The notes beneath the pieces are model-generated. The model did not search any database. It was not told the origin of the DNA and was given only the letters and a program-made list of their open reading frames with translations. This document shows, piece after piece, positions 22,688-35,195 of a DNA stretch of 64,000 nucleotides. This stretch comes from Sistotremastrum niveocremeum HHB9708 (lineage: Eukaryota > Basidiomycota > Agaricomycetes > Sistotremastrales > Sistotremastraceae), in the NCBI GenBank assembly GCA_001630475.1, contig KV419401.1, positions 946,096 to 1,010,095 of the forward strand, given 5' to 3'. Each line of letters begins with the position of its first letter. The stretch's first letter is position 1. Both the position numbers and the translations under genes were made by a program.

Positions 22688-25052
22688 CTACGCCGAGATC
22701 ATGGGAGAGATGCATTCGTCTTTGTGCCCACCCTTCCAATGACGTTGTTGACTGATAGACGTTAGTCAGCGACAGAATACATAGAGACAATGGGAATAAA
22801 CATACCACTCTTTATCGCAATACTTCGCCTTTCCACAACGTGCACATTTTCTCAAGCCTAGACTACCCCTCCCGCAAGTCGTACAACGGTGTTGCTGCCG
22901 ATAGCCAACCGCCTTGAGCAGTGCTGGGGATAGGTGAGCTTCATCGACACAGGGTTCATCTTTATCAAAAAGCTTTAACTGCTCGATAAGGGCGCCGAAG
23001 TATCGGTCCTCCCGAGCCGTTACCTCGGTCTTTTGAACTGCGTCCAGGAATGGCCGCCACCGCTGCGATGCTGCGTCCATGTTCACGATGAAAGCAGATA
23101 CGGCTTTGATTAGGGGCTCGGGCTGAGTGTATTTCTTCTCAATGAGACAATCAACGGCGGTTCTCATATCATTCCTCTATGTTCCGTCAGCATACTCCGC
23201 GTATGGAGCCGACAGAACACTCACCAAAGCTTGTATCTCGCTTGAGCTCAAGCTCGGCATCTTCGTCACAATCGCTGCTAGAGCCGACAATATCGTCAAG
23301 ATCTTTTCCTCTGCAGATCCGGGATTCGAAAGTCCAAGAGCTACGGATATCCGACCCACGGCACCTCGCATCTGCTCTTCTCCGGAAATCTGAGATTGAA
23401 GACGAGCAGCATCGGCATCTACGCAGAGACGTACGATGCCCATACTGAACTCGTTGAAAGCGGCTTCGAGCGAAAACCTAAGCCGCAAGTACGGTGTGCA
23501 ACTGGCACAGTCCGAGTGCTGATCGACGGACTCGAGATGTTGAGTGCCTGTAAGAGACTGGATAGACGCATACTGGAAGAAGCAGCTCTCGGGCCAACGT
23601 TTAGCAGCCATGACAGCGGTGTGTCTGAGGATGTGACTATAGGCGTTGATAAGGCCATCATCTTCATCTTCAGTCAGGAGGAGGCGCTGTGCTATGAGCA
23701 TCGGAACAAAGTTGAGCACATCGGCCTCGTAGTGCTTCTCGTGAAACCGGAGAGCGGCTTCCATGTCGTCCCAAACCTCGGAGGAAAACTCCGCAGCTCC
23801 AAGTAAACGATGTATGGGCCAGTGAAACGATTCTTCATTATTTCGAGGGCCATTGAATTCGAAATCCACCACTCGCAAGGCTGCCTCGTACGCTTCAAAA
23901 CGAGATCCGTCGGGGAGCGTCGTAGTCGAGGGATTATGATCACGTTCAGCGAACGACTCCTCTGTCGGCTCCTCCATGTGGAATCGGTTCATGCACCTCA
24001 TGAAGAATGGAGGGGGTTCCACCCTCGAAATGAGACGATCAGGCGCAACGATTCTGCCGAGATAAGTGATATATTGAGGGTTGCAAAGTCGGGTCTCCTG
24101 AGCAGTGTCGTTGTGATAGAGGTTGAGAAGGCCCATGAGCCCGCGAGCTCGGATTGGCATGGACGAGCTCAACATGAGGGCGACGAAAAGTTTTATTCCA
24201 TCTTCGTTGGGAAGGTCGAGGATAGCAGTACTTTGAAAGTAGGGGATCCAACAGAGTATCTCTGTTATGGAATCGAGAGATTCCCAGAGAGCAGTCGTTG
24301 GAGTGGGATCCTCAAGGAACTGTAGCATGATCCGAGCTAATTTTGGTAATTCCAGTCCCTGCAGAATCGTTGGAGGGAGAGCTTGCTGAGTCAGGGTCTT
24401 GTAAGCGTTAAGCTTGGAAAGGTAACGATGGAGGATCTTGAGTTGCGGTAAAAGAACCTCTGGATCGTCAGAGTACTGATGAATTCCGTTCGTGATTTTC
24501 GCCGTCCCTTGAAAAGCTTGATCAAACAAGCTTTCATACGTAGGCGCCGCCCAGGCCAGATCAAAGATGGTCTCAATTGTGAGCCGTCGGAACTTGTGTT
24601 CGAGGGGACGAACGTCGAAATCGCGCCTTGGGTCTAGCTCAAGGCATCGGAACAGGAAATGACGAAGATCTGCGTGGATTTCCAGTAGCCGGACAGAGAA
24701 GACTGCGAAGAACGTACTCTGCTTTGAGATTTCCTGACTCAAGATGCCATCCTTCAACAGTATTCGAAAAGTCATCAACACCCCAGTGACTATCCTCGCA
24801 TCTCTTATGTTTTCTTCGCCGCACCGCAACAGCTTCCTAACAGCATCTGCCCCTTCGTCTTTTTTTATCAGTCGCTTTAGGTCTTTGTCTTTGAATACGG
24901 CTGTAGCTTATGAGCGAGGCCAAATAAGATAAAGGTGCGCTTTGCTCACATATACCAAGATATCTACAGACCGTCTTGCTTAACTCGTCCGATGTGAAAA
25001 ACTGATTCAACCGAAGTTGCGCTAAGTCCAGGATCCTCCCGAGTTCGCTCAT
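22688..25052 (-). CDS. MYND zinc-finger protein paralog 5 (intact)
   Basis: Five exons, no in-frame stops. Exon 1 from ATG 25052 (MSELGRILD) ends LSKTVCRYLGI. Exon 2 (about 24900-24720) reads DKDLKRLIKKDEGADAVR. Exon 3 (about 24670-23230) is the core: LCWIPYFQSTAILDLPNEDG, GLMGLLNLYHNDTAQETRLC, FEAYEAALRVVDFEFNGP, WPESCFFQYASIQSLTG, MGIVRLCVDADAARL. Exon 4 (about 23175-22806) has RQQHRCTTCGRGSLGLRKC, ARCGKAKYC. Exon 5 adds CQQRHWKGGHKDEC and ends SPMISA. About 660 residues. The MYND finger has all eight zinc ligands. It is the middle member of a head-to-tail triplet (paralogs 4-6) with spacers of only 340-470 bases, the mark of recent tandem duplication. Confidence 0.8.
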
Positions 25053-25391
25053 CTCTCAGAGATGATACGGGAACGAACTGGAGAAATTTGAGCTCGTCGT
25101 TCCGACCCCGTAGCTTAAATTTGGCCCATGGATTTTGGAATTGCGACAGCGAGCGGTCGCGGATGCTCCATGTCAAGCCTTAGGTGGAGTCAAAAATAAG
25201 TCCTGCCAGTACTAGTGCCTGAGCAGATCATATGCTGCCGGAGGTCTCGGACCGTTACAGCCGAGGGATATTCGGATCTCCAGCTTATCGTTGAAACGAG
25301 GAATCATGAAATAAAATATGGATAATTAAGATACAAGCGAATATTCCGAATAGAAGTGGTCCAGATTGAGGTGATACAAGATTTAGCAGAG

Positions 25392-27770
25392 CTATGTTGA
25401 GATCAGGGGAGAAATACATTCGGACTTATGCCCTGCCTTCCAATGACGTTGTTGACTGGCAGGCATAGGTCAGCCACGGAAGCTAAAGAATGAATCCAAG
25501 CTTACCACTCTTTATCACAATATTTGGCCTTCCCGCAACGTGCACATTTCCTCAAGCCTAGACTGGCCCTCCCGCAGCAACTGCAACGATGGCGCTGCCC
25601 ATAACCAGCTGCTTTCAGCAAAGATTGGGGTATGCCATCTACCTCTTCCAATGAATCATCTATGTCGCAAAACTTTAACGTTTCAACAAGGCCGCCTATC
25701 TGTCGTTCCTGCGAAGCTTTTGGCTCGTCCCTTTTGATTGCTTCCAACAAAGAACTCCATCGTTTTGGTGCACCGTCACGGTCGGAATGCACAAGGAAAG
25801 CGACGGCAAGTCTGAGGAGTGGGATGTGTCGAGAGTATTGGGCTTTCAGAATACACTGTATGGCCTCGTAAATATCCTCTTTCTACGTATAATCAGTATA
25901 AATTGTGGCGAGACGAAGAACATCATACCAAAGATTCTATTTTCCTCCTGTCCAACTCCGGCAATCTTATCACAAGTGTTGTGAGAACGGACAAGATGGT
26001 TAATATCTTTTCGTCTGCAGAACCTGGATTTGCAAGTCTAAGAGCGATGTAAATGCGACTAGCCGCACTGTTCATATGGTCTTCTCCGGACAAGGGGGTT
26101 CGAAGGCGTCGAGCATCAGCATCGACGCATAGACGTACGATGCCCATGCTGAACTGGTTTAATGCAGCTTCAAGTGCAAGCTGACTCCGTAGGTACGGGG
26201 TGCAGTCCTCGCATGCCTGCTGCTCATCCGCAAGCTCGAGGTATTCAGCGCCAGTTTGAGATCGAATCCGCATGTATTGAAAGTAAGAACTCTCCGGCCA
26301 TCGTTTGAGAGCAGCGATAGCGGCGCGTTTAATAATGGAGTTGCAGAAATTGACGGCGCCGTTGTCCTTGTCTCCGTTTATGAGAGAACGCTGGCATACG
26401 AGCAAGGGGACGAAGTTCAGTATATCGGCTTCGTAATCCATTTCGTGAGATCGCAACGCATCTTCCATCCTGTTCCAAAATACAGGAGTAAGATCTGCGC
26501 TTCCGAGAAGCCGGGATTCGGGATAATGGAACGATTCTTCGTTGTTCTGAGGGCCATTCAACTCGAAATACACGACTCGCAATGCTGTCTCGTAAGCATC
26601 GAAAGGAGCTCCATCAGGAGGAGTCGCAGTGGAGAAAGCACCACCGCTCTCAGGGAAGTAATATCTCGCGAGCTCCTCCGAGTCGAGAAATCTACTTATG
26701 CACCTCACGAACATGGGTGAGGGTGACAGTCCCAAAAAGATCCGATCAGGAGTGGGAATCTGCCCAAGATGGAGAATATATTGAGGGTTGCAAAGTCTAA
26801 CCTCCTGCGCAGTATCATTGTAGTAGACGTTGAGAAGTCCCATGATACCACGAGCTCGGATTTGCAACGACGCGCTCAACATGAAAGCGACGAAAACTGA
26901 TATCCCGTCGTCATTGGGTAGGTCAAGTATGGCGCTACTTTGATAATAGGCGATCCAGCCGAGTATTTCGGATATTGAATCCAGTGATTTCCAGAGTAGG
27001 ACGGATGGTGTGGGATCGCTCAATAGCTTTAACATGCTCCTCGCCAAAGCCGGTAATTCAAGGCCCTCCAGACTCGCTGAAGGAAGCGGTTGCTGATGCA
27101 TGACCTTGTAACCACTTAAATCCGCCAGATAACGATGGAGTATCTTGAGCTGAGGTTGGAGAAGGTTTAGATTATCTGAGTATTGATCAATTCCGCGAGC
27201 GATTTTTGCCGTCCCCTCGAAAGCTTGAGCGAAATAGCTTCCGTAATCAGCCGTGGCCCGTGACATCTCAAGAATAGTGAAAACTACAAGTCTTCGATGT
27301 TCTTCGGGGTCGGAATACACATCAAAATCGCGGCTGGAATCAAGGTCGAGACATCGAAACAGAAATTGAGGAAGATCTGCGAGGATGTCCAATATTGCTG
27401 AGTAGAAGCGCCCGGATACTGAACAAACGTACTTTGTTTCAAGAGCTCCTGACCAAATGAGCCATCTTGCAAGAGCCTTGCGAAGGTGCCCAAGACTCCA
27501 CATAGCACCCTCGCATCCCTCATGTTTGCTTCGGCGCATTGTAGGAGCTTTCGGATAGCTTCAGATCCTTCATCTTTCCGTATGAGCCGCTTCAGATCTT
27601 TGTTCGTGAATATGGCTGCTACAAGTGAGCAAAGCAATTTGAAAAAGTTTTGTTGGGAATCACGCACAAATACCAAGATATCGACAGACGATTCTGCTTA
27701 AAGCATCGAAAGTGAAGGCCGGGCCCGACCGAAGCTTTTCGGCGTCTAAGATCTTTGCGAGTTCACTCAT
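25392..27770 (-). CDS. MYND zinc-finger protein paralog 6 (intact)
   Basis: Five exons. Exon 1 from ATG 27770 (MSELAKILD) ends LSRIVCRYLG. Exon 2 reads NKDLKRLIRKDEGSEAIRK. Exon 3 has the core: LGWIAYYQSSAILDLPNDDG, GIMGLLNVYYNDTAQEVRLC, FDAYETALRVVYFELNGP, WPESSYFQYMRIRSQTG. It ends DRRKIESLV before a splice donor, the point where paralog 4 has its stop. Exon 4 encodes CSCCGRASLGLRKCARCGKA, YCDKE. Exon 5 completes CQQRHWKAGHKSEC and ends SPLIST. About 660 residues, no stops. With paralogs 4 and 5 it forms the youngest-looking subgroup in the window. Confidence 0.8.
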
Positions 27771-28326
27771 ATGCAAGAGCTGCTAAAGGGTGATAGGTGA
27801 CGAATTTATGGCGCTGTTTCAGTTTCTCCAGATCATAACTGGGTCTTAAATCGAGAGGCGAATCGTAGGACCAGTGAAAATCAAGACCAAGAAAGGAGGA
27901 GCTTGGCCTTGTTTGGCCTTCCCGAGAATCTACCCGGAACCCGAATTCCGAAGCCGGTCTCTGAGCTTTACCATCGCAATTTCGGAAGAAAAATCCCAAG
28001 AAAATTCTGCCAACTGCTTAAACTTCCTAAAGGTGATGTCCTCTAATCCTCGTCCCAAAATCATCCGAAACGCTACTTATCTTCCGGAATATACAGTACA
28101 TAAATCCCGAGTCCTTGAATCTGCGATGATCGTCTATTGCCGAGTTACAGTGCGTTGCTCAGGGGCAAATTTCAAGTTAGGGGCCGGCGCTCAAGACCTC
28201 GAAATTGATTTGCCACCTCGATGAACGTATGTCCAGCGTTGATTTTATCGTCTTGGTTCAATGTGAAGGATGGAGTCTAACGTTCGATTCAGTGTCACGT
28301 GAGGCCTTGAATCGTGCGCACCTATT
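27771..28326. other. Divergent intergenic region
   Basis: Separates the minus-strand MYND array from the plus-strand block that follows, so it probably holds two promoters. The open frame at 27874-28224 has no support. No TATA box is clear. Confidence 0.35.
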
Positions 28327-29277
28327 ATGTCAAGTTCAGCATCAATCAGTGACTTGGAAGCTGCTCCGCCATACGAAGAGCACATTGGAAATGATACAAC
28401 CTTGAATGTGGACCCGAGATCTACTCTCGAGGACAGTACGTCTACACCAGCAACAGAGCGTCCACTACCCTTGCCCCCAAACGCTGGACCGAACGGCTCA
28501 TCGAATAATCTACTTGTCCGAACCCGAAGCGGAGTGAGGCTCGAGTACAATCCGCCTGCACCTGTTGCAGCAGCCAGTGTCACCGAGACACCATCAGCAT
28601 CCAACTCCGAAGGTCCTGCGGGCTTCAGTTCGCTCATAGGTGGAAGCGGTGTACGTATACCATGGACTTTGAATGAGCGAACGCAATGGGATCAGCGGGC
28701 GAAGAACCGGTGGAAAGTGAAATTTGTGCTAGCCTACATGTTGAACAACGCGTGCGTAATGCTATCGTTTATCTGCCTATCATAATTGGCTGACCTCCAT
28801 TCAACAGGAGGATTAGCTTTGATCCTCAAGAACTATATACCTCAGCGACCTCCCAATTGGATATTCTTCTCCCCCTCCTTTCTCAAAACGGAGTGCTGCC
28901 AGTCCAGACGACCAAACGAGCGGTCACCCTCCATCTTCCCCACTTCCCGAGTCCGACTCCGGATTGGAAGAATTCAACTTCAACTCATCCGGCAACGCGA
29001 TATACGGTTTCAAGAGATGCGGCGGAGCTGGAGAAGATGTTCGCTGGCGTTCTGTGGCAAAATAATGTCAGGCCACCTGTGAGCAAGTCCGTGGCCGTTG
29101 CTGGATTGTGTGATCTCTTGGATACCATTATTTTGCGAATCCAGATGGAAGGCTTCGTGGTCTGTGAGGTGAATCATGTGCATTCTTGCAGTATTAGATG
29201 GAGCCTTACGTTATTCTTGTTTACAGGAATTCTGGTACTCAAAATCAAAACTCGTACAGCTAATTTTACTTTGCTGA
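28327..29277 (+). CDS. Conserved-looking fungal protein of unknown function
   Basis: Three exons: 28327-28751, 28808-29168 and 29227-29277, all with GT-AG junctions. The first ~110 residues are Ser/Pro/Thr-rich and low in complexity (LPLPPNAGPNGSSN). A compact region of about 150 residues follows: IPWTLNERTQWDQRAKNRWK, YMLNNARISFDPQELYTSAT, a block with two clusters of Val/Leu, and SKSVAVAGLCDLLDTIILRI. The last exon ends EFWYSKSKLVQLILLC. I do not recognise the family. No signal peptide or membrane helix is clear. Codon use and consistent splicing argue for a real gene. Confidence 0.6.
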
Positions 29278-29714
29278 CGGTAAAGATGAGCCATTGAGGT
29301 TTCAGCGTTTCGAAGTTGTATGAAATTTCCTCAACAAGTTGGCAACGCGAATCATTCGAGCTACTCCGAGTTTTCTCAATATTGGTCGGCAATGTTCGAT
29401 ATTAGGATAGCCCGTCTATTTCACGGCTGGAAAGAATTGAGCCATAGCCTATTTCAATGATCTGGATTTTACCCTGAAACAACGTTGTAACTGGTACTAC
29501 AACTCGAGACACGACTCAAATCTTGAACGGAAGCAAATCATGACGTCATGCCGTTTATAGCGGACGGCGGTCCTTTGCGCAGCAGTTGATCAGCGCGACG
29601 TGTTGGTCCAACCTGGAACCTGTTCTGCTCAATACTTAGGGCCAAGCTCGTACTACAGGTACACTCGAGCTGTTCACCGGATTCTGTGACCCTAATCTCA
29701 ATATTGCAGAGAAC
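29278..29714. other. Intergenic stretch
   Basis: Upstream of the first F-box-type paralog of this block. No gene or repeat recognised. Confidence 0.35.
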
Positions 29715-31344
29715 ATGGCCTCTCCATCCTTACAGGGTCTCCCAACCGAGCTGATTTTCGGTATCTTCGACGGCGCAAGCTTGCGCGAGCTCCATGCCAT
29801 TTCACGGGTATGTCAGTATCCAGGCTCATTGGGCAACTTGTTCTATATCCTATACAGACCTGTCAACGGCTATATAATATCGCCACAACTTCTCGACAAT
29901 TCTGGGCGAACGCCGCCGATAAGGATACCCTCCCGCTTCCTACAGGCCACACATTCGATACCGTCCCCGTAGATCAGATTTTTTCCATTGCTGCGCGCTG
30001 TATAGGCTGGCAAAAAGTCATCAATAACGAACCGGCGAGTCCTAGGCGTTGCTTTCCGTATGCCGTCGAGGATGAGAAGGTTCGACTGAACCTCCTGGCT
30101 CTGCCTGGAAACTCGTGGTATATTGAACAGCGAGTAAGCGGTTCCCACATCAAAAGAGCCGAACAAGGATGGGAGAATGTCTCTTATTTAATCCCGCTTC
30201 CTGGTGATTCCGCCCCAAATTTCCGAGGCAGCGTCATTGGGGGAGGTGATACAAATCTCGTCACCTCCACCCGTCTCCCAGGAGAAATATTCAAAACGCA
30301 AAGGTGTTGATATTATCGGTACATATGGATGCTGTCAGACTGACGGAAGGCACAGGATACTGCATATCATGAAGCTGCATTTTCCCGATGAGCGACAGGG
30401 CCCTGCAGAGCCCTACTTGAAAGACCGATTGCAGATCCTTCTCCCACTCCCATGTTTCAACTCGATCATAGAGGACAAAATATTCATGGCGGCTACTATC
30501 GAACGCTCATGTTCTCGTCTACTGTTGCTGAACCGAGTCACCAACATGGGCCTCATTCTCAACTACCCTGATCAAGATCCTGATTCACAGGAGGTTTGTT
30601 TTTAGCACGGGCTCCACGCAACAATACTCATTACGTCTACGACAGGAGCCAACTCGATGGATTGGATCCATATCTTTCAATCAACATGCTCAAAAGATCA
30701 TCGTGGTTTCGGTCAACCAAGGAGAAGGCGACCGAGAAAGTGGACAGCTTTTCGAAAAAATCGATGTCGTCAATATTCCGGCTGATTTGTTCGGCGAGCA
30801 AGAATTGCGAGAAGCGAACACACCCTCCGAAGCAGTATGGACTAATCGAGACATGACCATCTCGCACTCTTTCATCGTCCCTGAGTACGACCCCAAAGCG
30901 ATACCGCACATTCCTTCGATCCTCCCGCCCTCGGCAATCCGTTTGACGACATTCAATTTCAAGAAGCCGGAGCAACTTGACTCGGATGAGACCTCCCAAA
31001 TCCAGCAGTTTGGATCATTATACATCGACAACGACAACCTCCTGGTGTTCTATACCCATGAACTCGACGGTGCCGACATCAATACATTCTCCGACAATCC
31101 CTATAAAACGAACGGAGTTTCCCAACTCCTTGGGATCGAACGGAAACCGAAGGGAAAGATCTTGGAATTGTGTTTCGTAAAGCCTGGGAGTACAGTCAAA
31201 CAGAAGTGCCGACTTGTACCTCCTGACGATATTCCTGGTATGACTGGATATGCTGTAGAGGGCTTTGATACAACCAGAGGACGGCTGTTCATCAAAGTTT
31301 TCCGAGAGGGCGAGAAGTATGTTCATTACGCTGTGCAGTATTAA
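29715..31344 (+). CDS. F-box-type paralog A
   Basis: Four exons. Exon 1 (29715 to about 29808) encodes GLPTELIFGIFDGASLRELH, an F-box first half. Exon 2 (from about 29859 to about 30304) has the family motif DTLPLPTGHTFDTVPVDQIF, then LLALPGNSWYIE, IKRAEQGW and VIGGGDTNL. Exon 3 opens ILHIMKLHFPDERQGPA. Exon 4 (about 30651-31344) carries GEGDRESGQLFEKIDVVNIP, WTNRDMTISHSFIVPEYDPK, FGSLYIDNDNLL, PDDIPGMTGYAVEGFD and TTRGRLFIKV, ending AVQY. The family shares exon structure and the final GRLFIKV...QY with five other loci here. An F-box suggests binding to Skp1; the rest looks like a beta-rich target-binding region. No stops. Confidence 0.72.
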
Positions 31345-31721
31345 ATAGTTGAGATATGACAGCCCTAAAATATTCTCGGTCGAATTTATTGTTCCCTTTC
31401 TGAAGGCCCGGATGATCGCCGATATCGCCGTGCCTGCTCAGGAATCAGGAACTTCATTATTTCTCGTGAACACTGTCAGCGTTACAAACCTACCGCTCTC
31501 GACACGCAGGGGTGTGCAATCAGTCCTTGAGTGATGGAGAAGGAGGCCTATCTATGACTTGTGGCCTCGGAGCCGGCCGACCATCCTTGCTCATTCCCAT
31601 CATCTGGAGCGCAGTGCGCTGCGGGCTTGTGGGTCGACTGAGGAAGATCTCAGGTAGGTGAGTAGTTCTGGTTTACCTGAGCGATATTTGATCCTGACAT
31701 TGTGATATTTTAGACAGTACA
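31345..31721. other. Spacer between F-box-type paralogs A and B
   Basis: Short 3' flank and promoter region. Nothing distinct seen. Confidence 0.35.
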
Positions 31722-33333
31722 ATGGGCCTCTGCACATTCCTGACCTTGCCTGTCGAGATAATATTTCACATCAGCGATCAGGCAAGCCTCCATGAACTCC
31801 ATCTACTCGCTCAGGTATGTTTCCTGTTTATATAAAACCTCTTTATAATAACTTAGATCCTTCTAGACTTGTGGCACCTTCTATCATTTGGCGATGACTT
31901 CACGACGGTTCTGGATGGGGGCATCAGATAAGGATACTCTTCCTTTGCCCACAGGTCATACTCTCGATACGGTTCCAGTCGACCAAATCATGTCCCTGGC
32001 AGCTCGTTCAATCAGCTTGTCTAAAGTCATGGATCAAGAAATCATGATCCCAAAGCGATACTTTCCAATCGCCCTCGCCGGCGTCGACGATCGCATCGAC
32101 TTACTCGCTCTTCCTGGACACTCGTGGTTCATTGCACGAACCCCGGACATGGAGTGGTGTATAAGGAGAGCAGAGCGGGGCTGGGAAGGCGCATCTTGTA
32201 GGTTGGGGTCGCTCGTATCGCCTATTGGGTTCAAGAGCAAAGTCCTTGGAGGCGGAGATGTGCGCTTGACTTTTTTGGGTAGAGACACTTCTGACTTGCA
32301 ATACCGGTGAGTAAGAACAGCCCCCATGGATATACTGTCCTCTGACTATTGCGAAGCACTTTGCATATTGTCAATCTGCATTTCCCGGATGAGCGAAGTG
32401 GGCCTGCAGCTCCATCCATTCTGGATCGGAGTAGTGTCGTCCTGCCGCAGCGTCCGTTCGATATAAAAATCGACGAGGGAATAATCTCATGCGCCACCAG
32501 TAATAAAACACGGGTGCAAATCTTGAGTCAAAGCGCCAAAGTCGGGTTTCTTCTTAGCTTTCCCGGCCTCGAGTCTCAATCCTCTAAAGTGAGAAAGTCA
32601 TCTTTCGCTTAGATTTCTTGCTAAATTTGCTCATCAGGAGCAATCTCAATGGATCATATCGCTAACGCTCCATAAACAGATTGACAAAATCGTAATCATG
32701 ACTGCAGTCTCGGCGGAAGGAGATCGAGAAAGCGGAAAGCTCCATTATCAATTTCACCTCGCAAACATACCCCCGGAGATCGTCAGCGGTTCAATATCCG
32801 TCGAAAGGACGACGTCAGCCGAAATAACATGGGAGGAGCGCAACCTGGACATCGTCGACAGCTTTACAGTACCGGAATGGCCATCAGATTCGGTACCTCC
32901 CTTGCCTACTCAACTTCCAAACGGCGCCGTCCGAGTCTCGAAATTCCAGTTTGCCGAGAAGCCTGACCCCAACGCTCCCGACGATGCTCCTCGCACCACA
33001 CATTTCGGATCTCTATACTATCACCAAAATCGACTCCTGGCCTTCGAAACGCACGATATAGCCTCCTCCCGCGCGGATGCCTATACGCGATCTTCGGGTG
33101 GAACGTCCATGATGACGGGCACGTATTGGCGTGAGCCAGGCGAGGTGGTGTCGACTGCCATATTCGACTCTGCGAATATGCGAACTCGAACTTGTCGTTG
33201 TTCGCCACCCGCTGACATTCCTGGGATGATCAAGTATGGAATTGAGGGTGTGAATAGTACGCATGGCAGGTTGTTTATCAAAGTTAAACGAGAAGAACCT
33301 CTGCCGGAAGTGTCATATGTAGTGCAGTATTAA
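31722..33333 (+). CDS. F-box-type paralog B
   Basis: Four exons: 31722-31814 (FLTLPVEIIFHISDQASLHE), 31867-32306, 32357 to about 32589, and about 32638-33333. Exon 2 holds DKDTLPLPTGHTLDTVPVDQ, LLALPGHSWFIA, IRRAERGWEGA and KVLGGGDVRL. Exon 3 opens TLHIVNLHFPDERSGPAAPS. Exon 4 has SAEGDRESGKLHYQFHLANI, WEERNLDIVDSFTVPEWPS, FGSLYYHQNRLLAFETHDI, PPADIPGMIKYGIEGVNSTH and GRLFIKV, ending VVQY. It is nearest to paralog A, 380 bases upstream on the same strand, so the two are a tandem duplication. No stops. Confidence 0.74.
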
Positions 33334-33987
33334 TTCAATTAATGAGGACAAACATTCATACTCTTTGACTTCAATTTATTGTCCAGACATATGTACCAGC
33401 CTGTATTATTTGAACCCATTTAAGTGCCATGTATCGGCGTCAGCAGCTTTGAGCTCGGGAGAACGGCTCTCGAGCGAGCGCTTAGTCACTCTTCTACAGC
33501 GCTCACTGTCGTTTCAACTGTTCGGGTCCAAACTTGCTTGCTATCTTCGCCACTTGGAGGTCTGTCGTCTCCGTGTATATCGTTGGGGTTCATACTGCTT
33601 CAAACCGCCGCTGTTTCCGTACTCGCACGCAAGTTCAGGCTCTCAGGGGTTACGTCGACGGTGTCTCTATATACATCGAGCTCGTATATCCTCACTCCAG
33701 GACTCTATTCATCAAAGTATCATTTCTTGGGTGATAAAGGGACTTTGGCTATGCATCTACGAGGTCGCTCTATCCGGAATACGAGGCGCTGTCTATGATG
33801 GGTCAAAATTCCCACCGCCAACTACATGACGTGTTCCTGACCTCCTGAGATGTCAGCGCTCTCAAAGAAGTATATGGCCAGTCATTTGATCTTCTAGCGT
33901 TCATGAGCTTCATTTCGGAATGCCATCGGCCCGTCTCGCCATATAAGAGATCGAATTCCTGAGCCAGGTACGGCACCGGGCACCCCA
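33334..33987. other. Intergenic stretch with possible F-box-family relic
   Basis: The plus-strand frame at about 33534-33730 ends SRTLFIKV, close to the GRLFIKV near the C-terminus of the F-box-type proteins, and lies just downstream of paralog B. Similarity before that is weak and spread over frames. It may be the decayed end of a third tandem copy. Confidence 0.3.
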
Positions 33988-34595
33988 ATGTCGAAACACG
34001 TCCAACCATACACCGCTCAACGCATCACCTTCACCAGTGCTAAGTCGCTGGACGAACTCAAGGCTGCCCTTGATAAGGCTGTGAACAGACAGTCGCCTAT
34101 TGCATATGATGCATTGAAAGACCCGTCGCTCACTAAGGAACAATACATCGATTTAATCACGCAGAAGCTCGGACCTTCCGGATTCATGTAAGCATCTGCG
34201 GATTCATTATCTTTTGATCGTATGCTGATCTTGAGTTTTGGATGTCTAGGTTCTTTGAAGAAAGGACCCATGCTTACGCCTGGGTCGATAAGCTGGCTAA
34301 CGCCACAACTCCTTCGCCTCGAGCCATCCGCTACACGCTCGGAAACCCATTGATAGCCCAGACTATGTTGGTCCACGATCGCAGCGCCATGCTTCACGTC
34401 CCTCCCGAGATTTGCTTACAGGAGCGCAAAGGGGGCGGCTCGACGATCACTTACGATCTTCGCTCGGCATCCATCGCTCTTGGAGGTAGACCTGAAGACG
34501 CTAGCGGAGAGCTTTTGAAAGCTTCTTTGGATCTCGATGAGAAGCTTGAGGGATTGTTCCGAGAGGTCATCGGTGACGAGCCAGTTTCATCGTGA
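33988..34595 (+). CDS. DUF302-domain protein
   Basis: Two exons (33988-34188 and 34251-34595) with a 62-base intron. The first ~70 residues (TFTSAKSLDELKAALDKAVN) form a helical N-terminal part. Exon 2 has the DUF302 pattern: RYTLGNPLIAQTMLVHDRSA, LHVPPEICLQE, GGGSTITYDLRSASIALGG, then a C-terminal helix ending GDEPVSS. Fungal DUF302 proteins of ~180 residues are common; their function is not established, and bacterial relatives are proposed to bind small ligands. No signal peptide. Surrounded by F-box-type paralogs on the same strand. Confidence 0.72.
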
Positions 34596-35195
34596 AGTCC
34601 CGAGGGCATGATTCTTCGAGAGGGGATTATGAGACTTTCAGGCACGGATTATATGTCGCAGGATAAATCTATGCTAGTGCACTTTCTCAACGTGTAGATC
34701 TATAGAATTGAGTTGGAAAGCAAATACCCCCTCACTGGCATGATCAGTGATTAAATTTCGATTAAATTTGATCTCGATGTGGTGTGCCGAGTTTCTGTTG
34801 TTGGCGCGATCACGAGATGCGATCGATCATCTGCTCTGTGAATTGTAAAAATCTTTATACAGCCATTAAGCTCAGAATATCTGTGTCATGTATATCTGAT
34901 CCGGGCCCGCTGCAGCTTGCAAGAGCTTTACAAGTAGCGGAGCTGGAATTCTGGCTGACTCGGCGTACTGTACAACTCCGAAGCCGAAGCGCTAGCCGAA
35001 GCCGTTCAGCCCTCGAGGCACCATCAATTGGGGAGCATAACGACGTCTTGCTCGTGAAGTCACAAATGTATCTCAACTTGGCTTCTGGTACTTTCTTGGT
35101 TACTTCTTTCCCATTTGTGGAAGGCGCTTTGCAAGTCCTGGGCGCCTTCGCAATCTAGGGTTCCTACGCAACTTGGACATCCCTGTCATCTCAAT
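34596..35195. other. Intergenic stretch
   Basis: About 600 bases with no supported gene. A small GAAGCCGAAGC/GCTAGCCGAAGCC repeat lies near 34980-35005. Confidence 0.35.
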
